A stretch of DNA of 59,165 nucleotides. Source: Magnetospirillum sulfuroxidans (GTDB lineage Bacteria; Pseudomonadota; Alphaproteobacteria; Rhodospirillales; Magnetospirillaceae). The notes under the pieces were generated by a model. The model had not been told where the DNA came from, searched no databases, and saw only the letters and a list, made by a program, of their open reading frames with translations. This document shows, piece by piece, positions 8,615-17,719 of this stretch. The stretch spans positions 1 to 59,165 of the forward strand of contig NZ_JAGTUF010000021.1 of the NCBI RefSeq assembly GCF_018224925.1, read 5' to 3'. Each line of letters starts with the position of its first letter. Positions within the stretch are counted from its first letter, which is position 1. The position numbers and the translations under genes are program-made.

Positions 8615-9516
8615 CAGATTTTCCTTGCCACGGTGCGTCCGAACAGGCCTTGCGGGCGAACCGCCAGGACCAGCGACATGACGCCGTAAATGACGAACAG
8701 CTCGATTTCAGGAGCCAGATGCACGGCCATGGATCGGGTCAGACCGACCAGCAGGGCGCCGACCACGGCGCCTTCGATGCTGCCCAATCCGCCAACCACG
8801 ACCACGGCGAAGGCCAAGACGATGACCTCGACGCCGATGCCGGGCGAAACCGAGATGGACGGCGCGGTCAAGGCGCCGGCCAGGGCGCCCAAGGTGGTGC
8901 CGACGATGAAGGTGCCGGCGAACATCAGGCGGACGTTGACGCCCATGGCGACGGCGATTTCGCGGTCATGGATGACGGCGCGCAGCACCTTGCCGGTATG
9001 GGTGCGGTTGAGGACGAACCAGCACAACCCGCCGACCACCACCGAGGCGCCGACCAGGGCCAGATCGTAATTGGCGAAGGCCAATTCACCGATCATCGAG
9101 CGTCCGAGCAACGAATAAGGCTGATAGGTGAAATAGGGATCAACGCCGAAGACCAGCTTGGTGGCGTCTTCCAAGATCAGCAGCAAGGCATAGGTGACGA
9201 TCACCATCAGCAATTCGTTGCGCTTGTACATGAAGCGCAACAGGCCTTGCTCGATGACAAATCCGACCACCAACCCGGCCAGCAAGGCGCAGCCGACCAG
9301 GATGGCATAGCTCCAATAGGGGTTTGCTTCGCCGTTGCTCGAGAAGTACCAGCCGACCAAAGAGGCGGCGCTATAGGCGCCAATGGCATAGAAGCTGCCA
9401 TGGGCCATGTTCAGGATCCGCATGACCCCGTAGATGACGGTCAGGCCGGCGGCGACCAGGAACAGCCAGGATGCGTAGATCATCCCGTCCATCAAGATGG
9501 CGTAAAAGGTGGTCAT
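8614..9516 (-). CDS. livH: Branched-chain-type ABC permease (LivH)
   Basis: A 300-residue LivH-type permease with multiple membrane spans. The N-terminal DGMIYASWLFLVAAGLTVIY and the GVMRILNMAHGSFYAIGAY motif are diagnostic, and the ATPase-contact loop RAVIHDREIAVAMGVN is present. The ATG at 9516 has GGAG upstream; an in-frame start at 9564 would add residues outside the family. It lies about 115 bp downstream of the first binding-protein gene, with a GC-rich hairpin in the gap that may lower permease expression relative to the binding proteins. Confidence 0.87.
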   Translation of the reverse strand: MTTFYAILMDGMIYASWLFLVAAGLTVIYGVMRILNMAHGSFYAIGAYSAASLVGWYFSSNGEANPYWSYAILVGCALLAGLVVGFVIEQGLLRFMYKRNELLMVIVTYALLLILEDATKLVFGVDPYFTYQPYSLLGRSMIGELAFANYDLALVGASVVVGGLCWFVLNRTHTGKVLRAVIHDREIAVAMGVNVRLMFAGTFIVGTTLGALAGALTAPSISVSPGIGVEVIVLAFAVVVVGGLGSIEGAVVGALLVGLTRSMAVHLAPEIELFVIYGVMSLVLAVRPQGLFGRTVARKI

Positions 9517-9600
9517 GTCGGTTAGTCTCCGCATGCGGGCAGGGGGCAAGGCCCCGACGTTCATGCCTTATCCTTCGGCATGTTGGCCGGGTCCTGGGGT

Positions 9601-9622
9601 GGGGGACGGCAAGCCGCCCCCC
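9601..9622 (-). terminator. GC-rich intercistronic hairpin
   Basis: The arms GGGGGACGGC and GCCGCCCCCC form a stem with one mismatch between the binding-protein gene and livH. There is no T tract, so partial attenuation or 3'-end protection of the binding-protein mRNA is more likely than full termination. Confidence 0.4.
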
Positions 9623-9631
9623 GCTATCAGG

Positions 9632-10954
9632 TTAGTTGCCGCACTTGGCGCCGGGGAAACCGGCCTTGATCCACTCGGCGGCGGTGGTGCCGTCGGGCGG
9701 GGTCACGCAATCGCCGGCATAGGATTTGACGTTGGCGAGGCTGGCCTGCTTGGTCTTGGCGTCATAGCGGTATTCGCCATAGCTGATGCCTTGCAGGGCC
9801 TGGTGGCCGTTGGCGCGGGACATGGCGACGGTGCCCGACACCGATTCGAAGGTCAGGTTGGTGAAGGCGTCGAGAACCTTTTCCTTTTCCGGCACGATGC
9901 CGGTCTTGCCGGCGGCGGCCTTTTCGGCGGCGGCCTTCAGACCCAGGATGGCTTGGGCCATCTTATAGGCCGGATAGGACGGCGCCATTTCGACTTGGGC
10001 GACATAGGATTTGTGGAACCATTCCGACAATTCGTTCTTGGGGGCGAACGCGCCGAACGGACCACGGGCACCCAGGATCAGGCCGTTGGGGGCCTGGCCC
10101 TTGAGACGGTCAAGCGCCGATTCGCCGCAGGTCAGGATGGCGGCGCTTTTGTCGAACAGGCCGCGGGCGGCGCCCTGCAGAACAAAGGCTTCCATGTCGC
10201 CACCCCAGAAGCTGGTGTGGATGACGTCGGGCTTGGAAACGGCGATGGCCGAAATCTCGGCGCCGTACTGGCCCTGGAACAGCTTGGGGAATTGTTCGGT
10301 GGCGATCTTGGTTTCCGGCTTCAGCTGAGTCAAGGCGGCGCGGAAATCGGCCCACGAATCCTGGCCCCAGGCGTAGTTCTGCTGAATGCTGGCCACGGCC
10401 GAGGTCTTGCGGTTGGTGTCGACGACATAGCGGGCGGCGCCGATATTGTCGATGGCGGCATCCAGGCCGGTGCGGAAGACGTAGCGCGGAGTCTTGTTTT
10501 CTTCGAACAGGCGCGAGGTGCCGCAATCGAACATGACGGTGGGAACCTTCAGTTCCTCGGCCACCGGCGAAATGGCCAGGCAATCGCCCGACGAGATATA
10601 GCCGACGACGGCATCGACCTTGTGGCGTTCGGCCAGATTGCGGAATTCTTCCACCTGCTTGGTGGCGCCGCCGTTTTCATCGATGACGACGGTTTCGATT
10701 TCCAGGCCGTTGATGCCCTTTTGGCCGTAAGGACCGGGAACCTTGCCTTCGTTCAGAGCATTGATCAGCAGTTTGGCGCCATTGATGGACGGTACGCCGA
10801 ACGGCCCGGCGGCGCCGCCGGACAGAAAGGTGACGACGCCAAGGCGGAATTTGCCGTTCTCAGCCGCGACGGACGGGCTGGCGACGGCGGTGATGGCGGC
10901 GGCGGCAATGGTGGCGACGGCCATGGGCCGAACGATGTGCTTCAATCTTTTCAC
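9632..10954 (-). CDS. ABC transporter substrate-binding protein (LivK type), copy 1
   Basis: A 440-residue periplasmic binding protein of the Peripla_BP_6/LivK class. The GTG at 10954 is preceded by GGGAGGTC and gives a clean signal peptide (VKRLKHIVRPMAVATIAAAA, cleavage after AVASPSVAA). The mature protein begins FRLGVVTFLSGGAAGPFG, followed by VVGYISSGDCLAISPVAEEL, a typical ligand pocket strand. Four cysteines are visible in the mature part. It is the gene nearest the permeases, and a second, different binding protein is encoded just upstream in the same operon. Ligand unknown. Confidence 0.85.
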   Translation of the reverse strand: MKRLKHIVRPMAVATIAAAAITAVASPSVAAENGKFRLGVVTFLSGGAAGPFGVPSINGAKLLINALNEGKVPGPYGQKGINGLEIETVVIDENGGATKQVEEFRNLAERHKVDAVVGYISSGDCLAISPVAEELKVPTVMFDCGTSRLFEENKTPRYVFRTGLDAAIDNIGAARYVVDTNRKTSAVASIQQNYAWGQDSWADFRAALTQLKPETKIATEQFPKLFQGQYGAEISAIAVSKPDVIHTSFWGGDMEAFVLQGAARGLFDKSAAILTCGESALDRLKGQAPNGLILGARGPFGAFAPKNELSEWFHKSYVAQVEMAPSYPAYKMAQAILGLKAAAEKAAAGKTGIVPEKEKVLDAFTNLTFESVSGTVAMSRANGHQALQGISYGEYRYDAKTKQASLANVKSYAGDCVTPPDGTTAAEWIKAGFPGAKCGN

Positions 10955-10979
10955 GAAGACCTCCCAGTCTAGTTTGCTG

Positions 10980-12296
10980 TCATTCGATAAGTTCAACCGC
11001 CCCGGCGGCCTTGGCGCGTCGAGAGCGGACCAGTTCGGGCAAAGGACGCAAGTCCTCGGCCCCATAGACCGTCCATTTGCCCAGCATGACCTTGGCTGGT
11101 GGATAGGCCGTATTGGCCACCACTTCGCCCACCGCTTGGGTCTGGACGATCTGGTGGGTGTCGGGATCAATGAACGAGTTAAAGCCGTCGGGATCCTCGG
11201 GCAGGTGCAGTTCCAGGCCTTCCAGCGCCGTGATCACCGCCCCCATGTCGGTGGCGCCGCCGGCTTTGGTGACGGCGCGGGCGATGGCCATGATGCCGCT
11301 ATAGGCGCCTTCGGCGGCGTAGGTGGGGAAACGTCCCTCGGCCTGGCGGAAGGTCTCGACGAAACGGCGGTTGGTGTCGGTGTCCGGCCAGTTGTTATGG
11401 TGGCGGGCCGACAAGATCAGACCCGGCGGCGGCTTGTCGCCCAGGGACAACATGACCTCGTAATTGCCGCCGGTATCGAAATTGGCCAGGCGGATGCGGG
11501 TGAAGAAATCGGTGGTGCGCGCTTGTTTGAGAAAGGCGACGAAGTCGCCGCCCCACAACGAGGTGACGACGATGTCGGGCTCGGCCTTCAACATGGCCTG
11601 GATATAGGCGGAGTAATCCGGCTCGTATAATTTCGGCCAGAACATGCCGACGCTTTCATAGCGCACGCCCAAATGTTCCAGATTGCTTTGGAAGTCGCTC
11701 CACGACACATGACCGTAATCATAATCGGGGCCGATATAGGCCAGCCGCTTCCACCCGGTCTTTTTCTGCAATTCAGCCAGATAACGAGCGCCAGCCGCCA
11801 TCGAGGTATAGGAATCGTTGCTGACGCGGAAATAATAAGGGTGCAGCCCTTCGATGGTCAGCCGCGACGAAGCGTGATCGGTGCCGACCATCACCACCTT
11901 GTTCTTCAGCGCCACCTTGCTGACCGCTTGGGCGACGCCGGAACTGACCATGCCGCACAAAAAGCGGGCCTTGTCGTGGGCGATGAAATCCTCGGCCATG
12001 CGCACGGCATAAGAGGCTTTGGAGCGGTCGTCATCGACGATCACCCGCAGACGCGGGGCATCGGCTTCGGCGGCCAGTTCGGCCAAAGCCAGCTTGATGC
12101 CGGCGACACTGTCCTTGCCGTAGATGGCGGCGCGGCCGGTCATCGGGTACAGGCAGCCGATGGTGACTTGCGCCTGGGTCGCCGGCAAGCCCAGCTCGAC
12201 ACGGGCCAGCGCCGGCGCGGACCACGTCCCGCCGATGATGCCAATGCCAAGACAAGCGATTGCCGCGCCACGGCGCGCACACGAATATGCCAACAA
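10980..12296 (-). CDS. ABC transporter substrate-binding protein (LivK type), copy 2
   Basis: A second LivK-type binding protein of about 438 residues. No ATG fits; the best start is one of two adjacent TTG codons at 12296 and 12293, with GGGAGGTC 5-8 bases upstream, giving a signal peptide (SCARRGAAIACLGIGIIGG) and a mature sequence with VTIGCLYPMTGRAAIYG. It resembles copy 1 in the C-terminal half (VVTSLWGGDFVAFLKQ and WTVYGAEDLRPLPEL-type segments) but is clearly diverged. As first gene of the operon, 60 bp from a sigma-54 promoter, it may feed the transporter or serve as a periplasmic sensor for the adjacent kinase; both are inference. Confidence 0.8.
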   Translation of the reverse strand: MLAYSCARRGAAIACLGIGIIGGTWSAPALARVELGLPATQAQVTIGCLYPMTGRAAIYGKDSVAGIKLALAELAAEADAPRLRVIVDDDRSKASYAVRMAEDFIAHDKARFLCGMVSSGVAQAVSKVALKNKVVMVGTDHASSRLTIEGLHPYYFRVSNDSYTSMAAGARYLAELQKKTGWKRLAYIGPDYDYGHVSWSDFQSNLEHLGVRYESVGMFWPKLYEPDYSAYIQAMLKAEPDIVVTSLWGGDFVAFLKQARTTDFFTRIRLANFDTGGNYEVMLSLGDKPPPGLILSARHHNNWPDTDTNRRFVETFRQAEGRFPTYAAEGAYSGIMAIARAVTKAGGATDMGAVITALEGLELHLPEDPDGFNSFIDPDTHQIVQTQAVGEVVANTAYPPAKVMLGKWTVYGAEDLRPLPELVRSRRAKAAGAVELIE

Positions 12297-12357
12297 GACG
12301 ACCTCCCGATGTCCGGTTCCGTTCGATGATCGGCCCGGCGCTTTTGGAACCAGGAAG

Positions 12358-12373
12358 CGCAAAGGCCGTGCCA
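12358..12373 (-). promoter_or_regulatory. Sigma-54 promoter of the transport/oxidation operon
   Basis: On the minus strand the sequence reads TGGCAC-GGCCT-TTGCG, a full match to the -24 (GG) and -12 (GC) elements with correct spacing. It lies about 60 bp before the TTG start of the first binding-protein gene. The neighbouring regulator is a sigma-54 activator, which makes the pairing convincing. Confidence 0.8.
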
Positions 12374-12437
12374 ATCGCCATTTTCCTGGAAAATCCGCGG
12401 AAAGTGGCGTTTTCACAATTGGAAAAGAGATGATCGC

Positions 12438-12484
12438 GAGCGGTTTCCGCGCATCATGCGCGGGGGCTTGAGCGGTTTCCGCTC
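12438..12484. promoter_or_regulatory. Paired palindromic enhancer for the NtrC-type regulator
   Basis: The 13-mer GAGCGGTTTCCGC occurs at 12438-12450 and 12470-12482, 32 bp apart (three helical turns, same face of the DNA). The second copy extends to the perfect palindrome GAGCGGTTTCCGCTC and overlaps the stop codon of the response-regulator gene. The sites lie about 65-125 bp upstream of the sigma-54 promoter, a standard distance for enhancer binding. Binding by the adjacent regulator is inferred. Confidence 0.7.
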
Positions 12485-13820
12485 AGTCCATGCCCAGGCG
12501 TTGCAGTCGCCGTTTCAGGGCATGGCGGGAAATTCCCAGAACCTCGGCCGCCCGGCCCTTTTGTCCGCCGGCTTCGCGCAAGGCGTCTTCCAGCAAAATC
12601 CGTTCGGCATCGGCCAAGACGGCGGTGATGACCGCCGGCGCGGGAAAGCTGGTGGCGCTCATGTCGGCGGGTAAATCGGCGGGGTGGATGGTTTGACCGG
12701 GCCGCAAGATGGTCAGCCGTTCCACCAGATTTTTCAATTCGCGGACGTTGCCGGGCCAGGGATAAGCGCGCAACACCCGTTCGGTCTCGGCGGCGAAGCG
12801 GATTTGGCTGACATTTTCCTCGCGGCAGAAGCGTTCGGCGAAGCTTTGCGCCAGCACTAAAATATCATCGCCGCGTGCCCGCAACGGCGGCAGCGGAATA
12901 TGGATCACGTTCAGGCGATAGAACAAATCCTCGCGGAACCGGCCGCGGCGGACTTCATCTTGCAGATCGCGGTTGGTGGCGGCGACCACCCGCACATCGG
13001 CCTTTTGCGTCCGCCCCGATCCCAGGGCGCGGTAATCGCCGTTTTCGAGGAAATGCAGCAGCTTGGCCTGTAACAGCAGCGGCAATTCGCCCACTTCGTC
13101 CAAGAATAAGGTGCCGCTATCGGCCAGGCTGACCAGACCGACCCGCTTTTGGTGGGCGCCGGTAAAGGCGCCTTTTTCCACCCCGAACAATTCCGCCTCG
13201 ATCAGTTGTTCGGGCAGCGAGGCGCAGTTGATTTCGATGAACGGGCCGTTGGCGCGGGGGCTAAGGCTATGGATGGCGCGGGCCACCAGGGCCTTGCCGG
13301 TTCCCGATTCGCCCAGCAGCAGCACGCGGGCGGAATTCGAGGCGGCGATCAGGCGGATGGTGTCGGAAAGCGCCTGCATGGCCGGGCTGGACCCGATCAG
13401 GGTACCGGCGCTTTGCACCGCGCCCTGGCGATGAAAGGCGATTTCGCTGGTCAGTCGTTCGCGTTCCAGCACCGAGGTGATGACGTGGAACAAATCATCC
13501 AGCTCGAACGGCTTGGTCAGATAATCGGCGGCCCCCAGCTTCACCGCGCGGACGGCGGCGCGGGTGTCGCCGTGGGCGGAAATCATGATCACCGGCAAAT
13601 CGGGATTGCTTTGGTGCAGGCGTTCCAGCACCTCCATGCCCGACATATCCGGCAAATGCAGATCCAGCAGCACGATTGCCGGCTCGGTGCGGGCGATCAG
13701 GGCCAGGCCTTCGGTTCCGCTGTGGGCGGCATGGGCGATGTAGCCCTCGCCCTTGAGGGCAAAGCTGAGCGAACGCACCAGCGCCGCTTCGTCGTCGATG
13801 ATCAGCACCGATGCGCTCAT
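12483..13820 (-). CDS. Sigma-54-dependent response regulator (NtrC family)
   Basis: A 445-residue activator. The receiver domain covers residues 1-120 with the phospho-acceptor at Asp53 (LLDLHLPDMSG). The AAA+ domain carries GESGTGKALVARAIH (Walker A), the sigma-54 contact loop KGAFTGA and LFLDEVGELPLLLQ (Walker B). A Fis-type helix-turn-helix lies at the C-terminus (KGRAAEVLGISRHALKRRLQ). It overlaps the upstream histidine kinase by four bases. The likely target is the adjacent operon, which has a sigma-54 promoter and palindromic sites. It is not NtrC itself, since it is paired with a membrane kinase and a transport operon. Confidence 0.88.
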   Translation of the reverse strand: MSASVLIIDDEAALVRSLSFALKGEGYIAHAAHSGTEGLALIARTEPAIVLLDLHLPDMSGMEVLERLHQSNPDLPVIMISAHGDTRAAVRAVKLGAADYLTKPFELDDLFHVITSVLERERLTSEIAFHRQGAVQSAGTLIGSSPAMQALSDTIRLIAASNSARVLLLGESGTGKALVARAIHSLSPRANGPFIEINCASLPEQLIEAELFGVEKGAFTGAHQKRVGLVSLADSGTLFLDEVGELPLLLQAKLLHFLENGDYRALGSGRTQKADVRVVAATNRDLQDEVRRGRFREDLFYRLNVIHIPLPPLRARGDDILVLAQSFAERFCREENVSQIRFAAETERVLRAYPWPGNVRELKNLVERLTILRPGQTIHPADLPADMSATSFPAPAVITAVLADAERILLEDALREAGGQKGRAAEVLGISRHALKRRLQRLGMD

Positions 13821-15496
13821 GCGCGTTCTCCCGCTAGCGGCAGGCGGACCTGGACCCTGGTCCCGTGGCCGGCCCGGCTGTGAATATCCAAGGCGCCGCC
13901 GTTCAGCTCGATCAATTGCCGGGAAATGGCCAGCCCCAAACCGGTGCCTTGCGGCTTGGTGGTGAAGAACGGCGCGGTTACGCGCGGCAGAATATGGGCG
14001 GGAATGCCGCCGCCCTGGTCCTCGACCTGCAACAAGGCGTGGGCGGAGCCGTCGGCGTCGGCGGTCACCGTCACCCGGCTGCCCGATGGCGCCGCCTGCA
14101 CGGCGTTGATGACCAGATTGAGCATGACCTGAATGATCTGGTCGCGGTCGGTCTGGATGACCAGCCGGCTGTCGCCTTGGATAGACAATGTCACCTGGCG
14201 TTCCGCCGCCAGCGGCGTCATCAGCCGCAGCAGGCGGTTCAGCAGATCATCCATGGGCAAGGCGATGGTCTGCGGCGGATGCGGGCGGCCAAAGGCCAAA
14301 ACGTCATCCATCACCCGTGCCAGCCGGTCGATTTCCGCCCCCACGTCTTCTAAAAGGTCCAGCCGCTCGTGATCTTTTTCGCCACGGGCCAAAGCCTGGA
14401 CGCTGGTCTTGATGGTGGCCAGGGGGTTGCGGATTTCGTGGGCGACGCCGGTGGCGAATTCGCCCAGCACCGCCAATCGTTCCACCCGCAACATCCGGTC
14501 CATGGTGTCTTGCAGGCGGGTGGCCATGACGTTGAAGGCTTTGGCGACGTTGCCGATCTCGTCATCGCCTTCGACGGCGATACGGTAATCCAGGCGTCCA
14601 GCGGCGACCGCCTCGGCCCCGTGGGTCAAGGGCTCGACCCGATGGCGCAGGCGGCTGGCCAGACGGGCGAACAGCACCACGATCACCGTGGCGGCGACGA
14701 TGGCGGCCAGATACAGGCCCTGGCGGGCGGCGACGAAGGGACTGAGGAGCTGGTCCGGGTCGATGACCAGCAAAGGTTGCCAGCCGGGCAGGAATTCCGG
14801 CCCAGCGACGATTTGGCGGCCGGGAATCACCGCCAGTCCCAAGGCGTCGAAATAGCCTGCCGGCGTCTTCAAGATCGGCTGAACGATCCCGGCCAGCGAC
14901 GATCCGCCCAGCAATTCGGTCACCGAGGCCAGACGCACATGCAAGGCGATGGTGCCGGCGCTTTGGCCGTTATGCTGGTTGCGCAGGGTTTGACGGACCA
15001 GGAACCAGCCGGATTGGCCGTCTTGGGGCGGGGCGGGGCCGATGATTTCAAGGTCGCCGGCCTTGGTGACCGGCATGTCGCGCACGGAAAACGGCTGATC
15101 GGACCAGTAGGGCGGCCCCGACGCCGCTTGTCCGGCCACCACCCGAACCAAGCCGCCATCGGCGGCGAAAAACAAGATGCCGTACAAATCGGGCATGTCG
15201 GCCTCGATGCGCAGCAAGGTGCTGGCTTCGCCGCCAGGGTCGATGCCGGCGGCGGCAAAGGCGGGGATGGTCGGGTAGTTGGACAGGGTTTCGATCTGAT
15301 AGATGCGACCGTCGAAAAATGATCCCAGCTTGCTGCCCACCGCCGACAATTGCGCGGTCAGGCGTTCGCCGGTGATTTGCTCCAGCAGGGCGCTGGCATA
15401 GCGATCGTACAGGGCGCCGACGATGACCATGGGCACGACCGAGCCAAGCAGGGAAATCAGAAAATATTTGCGGACAATGCTGCTGCCCAGACGCAT
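13817..15496 (-). CDS. Membrane sensor histidine kinase
   Basis: A 559-residue kinase. A transmembrane segment lies at about residues 12-30 (FLISLLGSVVPMVIVGALY), followed by a periplasmic domain of about 230 residues, probably Cache-like. A second membrane helix (LYLAAIVAATVIVVLFARLA), a HAMP region (LTHGAEAVAAGRLDYRIAV), the phospho-acceptor box with His353 in GVAHEIRNPLATIKTS, and the ATP-binding N, G1 and G2 boxes (LNLVINAVQAA, VEDQGGGIP, GTGLGLAISRQLIELN) follow. The large external domain suggests direct sensing of a periplasmic ligand. It is translationally coupled to the response regulator and together they should control the downstream operon. Confidence 0.87.
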   Translation of the reverse strand: MRLGSSIVRKYFLISLLGSVVPMVIVGALYDRYASALLEQITGERLTAQLSAVGSKLGSFFDGRIYQIETLSNYPTIPAFAAAGIDPGGEASTLLRIEADMPDLYGILFFAADGGLVRVVAGQAASGPPYWSDQPFSVRDMPVTKAGDLEIIGPAPPQDGQSGWFLVRQTLRNQHNGQSAGTIALHVRLASVTELLGGSSLAGIVQPILKTPAGYFDALGLAVIPGRQIVAGPEFLPGWQPLLVIDPDQLLSPFVAARQGLYLAAIVAATVIVVLFARLASRLRHRVEPLTHGAEAVAAGRLDYRIAVEGDDEIGNVAKAFNVMATRLQDTMDRMLRVERLAVLGEFATGVAHEIRNPLATIKTSVQALARGEKDHERLDLLEDVGAEIDRLARVMDDVLAFGRPHPPQTIALPMDDLLNRLLRLMTPLAAERQVTLSIQGDSRLVIQTDRDQIIQVMLNLVINAVQAAPSGSRVTVTADADGSAHALLQVEDQGGGIPAHILPRVTAPFFTTKPQGTGLGLAISRQLIELNGGALDIHSRAGHGTRVQVRLPLAGERA

Positions 15497-15524
15497 GACA
15501 AATCCTAATCGGTCACCATTTCCC

Positions 15525-16781
15525 CTAAGCGGCGGGGGTGGCGATCAAACCCGTTCGCTTGCCGCCCAAGATGGCGGCGGCGGCGATATTGCCATAAACG
15601 TTGAGCAGGGTCAGCGGCGGGTCAAGCACCGGCTCTAGCGCGATCAGCAAGACGATGGCCACTTCCACCGGTACGCCGAAGGGCGAAAGCAGCACCGCCA
15701 GCAAGGTCATCGAGGCGATGCCGGGGGCGCCGGTCATGGCGCAGGCGACCAAAATGCCGCCAACCATCACCAGCAAGGCGGCGTCGATGCCGATGGGCAA
15801 GCCGTAAAGCTGAAGGACGAAAACCGAACTGATCACCACATGCAGCACGTTGCCCAATGGATACAGGCTGACCCCTAACGGCAGCACCATCTGCGCCGCT
15901 TGGCGGCCCAACCCCAATTTCAGTTCAACCGCCCGCAATGCCGTCGGCAGGCTGGCGATGCTGGAAGCGGTGCCAAAGGCGGTGAATAACGGTTCGCGCA
16001 CCTTGGCCAGCACGGTCAGCGGCCGGATGCCGGTGCGGGCTGAAATCACCAGGGTGAGGACCATGATCATTCCGATCACCAGGGCGTAGATGGTGGCGAT
16101 CAGCCGGCCCAGGGCAATGAACATGTCGCTGCCGCCTTGGGCGGCGTGATTGGCCATCAGCGCCAGCAGACCAAAGGGCAAGCCAACCTGAATCCAGCCC
16201 ATGACCTTGACCAGGGCGTTGTAAAAGGCATCCAGCACGCCGATGGCTTGGCCGCCTTGTTCGTTGCCCAGCTTGCCCAGCCCCAGCCCCAGCAGCAGCG
16301 AGAACAGCAACAGGGCCAAGGTGTGGCCTTCGGCGGCGGCGCGGACAATGTTGGTGGGCACGATCATTTGCACCAGCAGCCAAAGGCTGGGTTGCGGCCC
16401 TCCGGCTGATTGCGCTTCCTGGCGCAGCATTTCCTGGGCCAGGAAGACCTTTTGATTGATGGCCAAGCCGATTCCAGGCTCGACGACGACGGCGACGGTC
16501 AAGGACAGCAGCGCGGTCAGAGCCATGCCCGCAATGAACAACAGGGCCAGACGCGGTAAGGCGTTGGCGCTGTCGCTGATCAGCAGCCGGGCAATGCTGG
16601 TGGAAATGGCGGTGACGATGATCGGCAGAACACACATCTGCATCAGCGACAGATAAAGTTCGCCAAACGGAGCCAGGGCGGCGCCGGCGGCGGGAACCAG
16701 GATGCCAAGGACGGCGCCGGCGCTCAGACCGCCAAGGACGGCCCAGGGGCTGGTCAGCCAGCGCAGGAGGACCGGGTTCAT
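15525..16781 (-). CDS. DAACS-family cation:dicarboxylate/amino acid symporter
   Basis: A 418-residue secondary transporter with about eight membrane spans. The family hallmarks are the serine-rich loop FGTASSIASLPTALRAVE, and the hairpin-2/TM8 region GAPGIASMTLLAVLLSPFG with VALLIALEPVLDPPLTLLNVYGN. Members import C4-dicarboxylates, glutamate/aspartate or other amino acids with Na+ or H+. Its start overlaps the stop of the upstream periplasmic binding-protein gene by four bases, an uncommon partnership because DAACS carriers normally work without a binding protein. Whether the kinase genes downstream belong to the same transcript is unclear. Confidence 0.85.
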   Translation of the reverse strand: MNPVLLRWLTSPWAVLGGLSAGAVLGILVPAAGAALAPFGELYLSLMQMCVLPIIVTAISTSIARLLISDSANALPRLALLFIAGMALTALLSLTVAVVVEPGIGLAINQKVFLAQEMLRQEAQSAGGPQPSLWLLVQMIVPTNIVRAAAEGHTLALLLFSLLLGLGLGKLGNEQGGQAIGVLDAFYNALVKVMGWIQVGLPFGLLALMANHAAQGGSDMFIALGRLIATIYALVIGMIMVLTLVISARTGIRPLTVLAKVREPLFTAFGTASSIASLPTALRAVELKLGLGRQAAQMVLPLGVSLYPLGNVLHVVISSVFVLQLYGLPIGIDAALLVMVGGILVACAMTGAPGIASMTLLAVLLSPFGVPVEVAIVLLIALEPVLDPPLTLLNVYGNIAAAAILGGKRTGLIATPAA

Positions 16782-17674
16782 TGTTGGGCGCCCTTGAGAT
16801 GACGGTTAAGAATGCGGTCAAGCGTGCCGTCATCCTTGCGATCGGCGATATAGGTATCCAGCCAGGCCAGCCACGACAGGTCGTCGCGGTGGGTCGCCAT
16901 GGCGATGGGGTCGCTGGCGCCGGGTAAGGGCAAGGTTTTCACGTACAGGCCCCAATCCTCGGGCACGTTATAGCGCGGGGCGCCGGGGATGGGGTAATTG
17001 ACTGCGGTGGCGAAGCCTTCATCGACCATCACCGCGTGCAGCTGGCCGGCCATGAGCGCCACCAAGGCATCGTCATTGCTGGCAAAGCGGCGGATCTGCA
17101 CCTGGGGAAAGCGTTCGGTGGCGAAATCGGCATAGGAACTGCCTTCTTCGACCCCGATCTGGACTTGGGGGGAATTCAAGGCTTCGATTTTTTCACCACC
17201 GCGAAAGAACGGCGCGGTCTTGGTGCGGCTGGCCATCAGCACTTGCCGCAATCGCACATAAGGCTGGGTAAAGCGAACCAGGGCCGCCCGGCGCAGGGTG
17301 CGGCTAAGATAGCTGATGACGACGTCGGCGCGGCGTTCGGCGACGAGTTGCGGCAGCTGATCGAAACTGTCGGCGATGCGGGCATAGCTTAACCTGACCC
17401 CCAGGCGTTGGGCGATATCGGTGGCCAGTTCGACGTCGATGCCGCTTGGTTTGCCCTGGTCATCCATATAAAAGAACGGCGGCATGTCGGTTTTGTAAGC
17501 GGCCACCACCAGGGTGCCGCGGGCGATGATGCGGGCGATGTCGGGGGCGATATCGGCACCGTGATCGGCGGCTTGGGCCGTCATCGGCAAGATGACGCTT
17601 AGCCAGGCTGTGACGATGGTTGTCCGTATCCTCGCGATCATTCCCATACCCAAGGCTGATTTCCGCGTCACCAT
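16778..17674 (-). CDS. Periplasmic substrate-binding protein (SBP_bac_3 type)
   Basis: A 298-residue family 3 solute-binding protein. A signal peptide ends at about LPMTAQAADHG. The mature part shows GTLVVAAYKTDMPPFFYMDD, GIDVELATDIAQRLGVRL, and the lobe-2 segment GSSYADFATERFP with YIADRKDDGTLDRILNRHL at the end. These normally deliver polar amino acids to ABC permeases, but no such permease is nearby; instead the gene overlaps a DAACS symporter. The start is uncertain: ATG at 17674 or an internal ATG at 17647, neither with a strong ribosome binding site. Confidence 0.78.
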   Translation of the reverse strand: MVTRKSALGMGMIARIRTTIVTAWLSVILPMTAQAADHGADIAPDIARIIARGTLVVAAYKTDMPPFFYMDDQGKPSGIDVELATDIAQRLGVRLSYARIADSFDQLPQLVAERRADVVISYLSRTLRRAALVRFTQPYVRLRQVLMASRTKTAPFFRGGEKIEALNSPQVQIGVEEGSSYADFATERFPQVQIRRFASNDDALVALMAGQLHAVMVDEGFATAVNYPIPGAPRYNVPEDWGLYVKTLPLPGASDPIAMATHRDDLSWLAWLDTYIADRKDDGTLDRILNRHLKGAQQ

Positions 17675-17719
17675 ACCTGAGTTTGCGGGTGAACCAAACC
17701 AAAGTCGGGAATATGGCGC

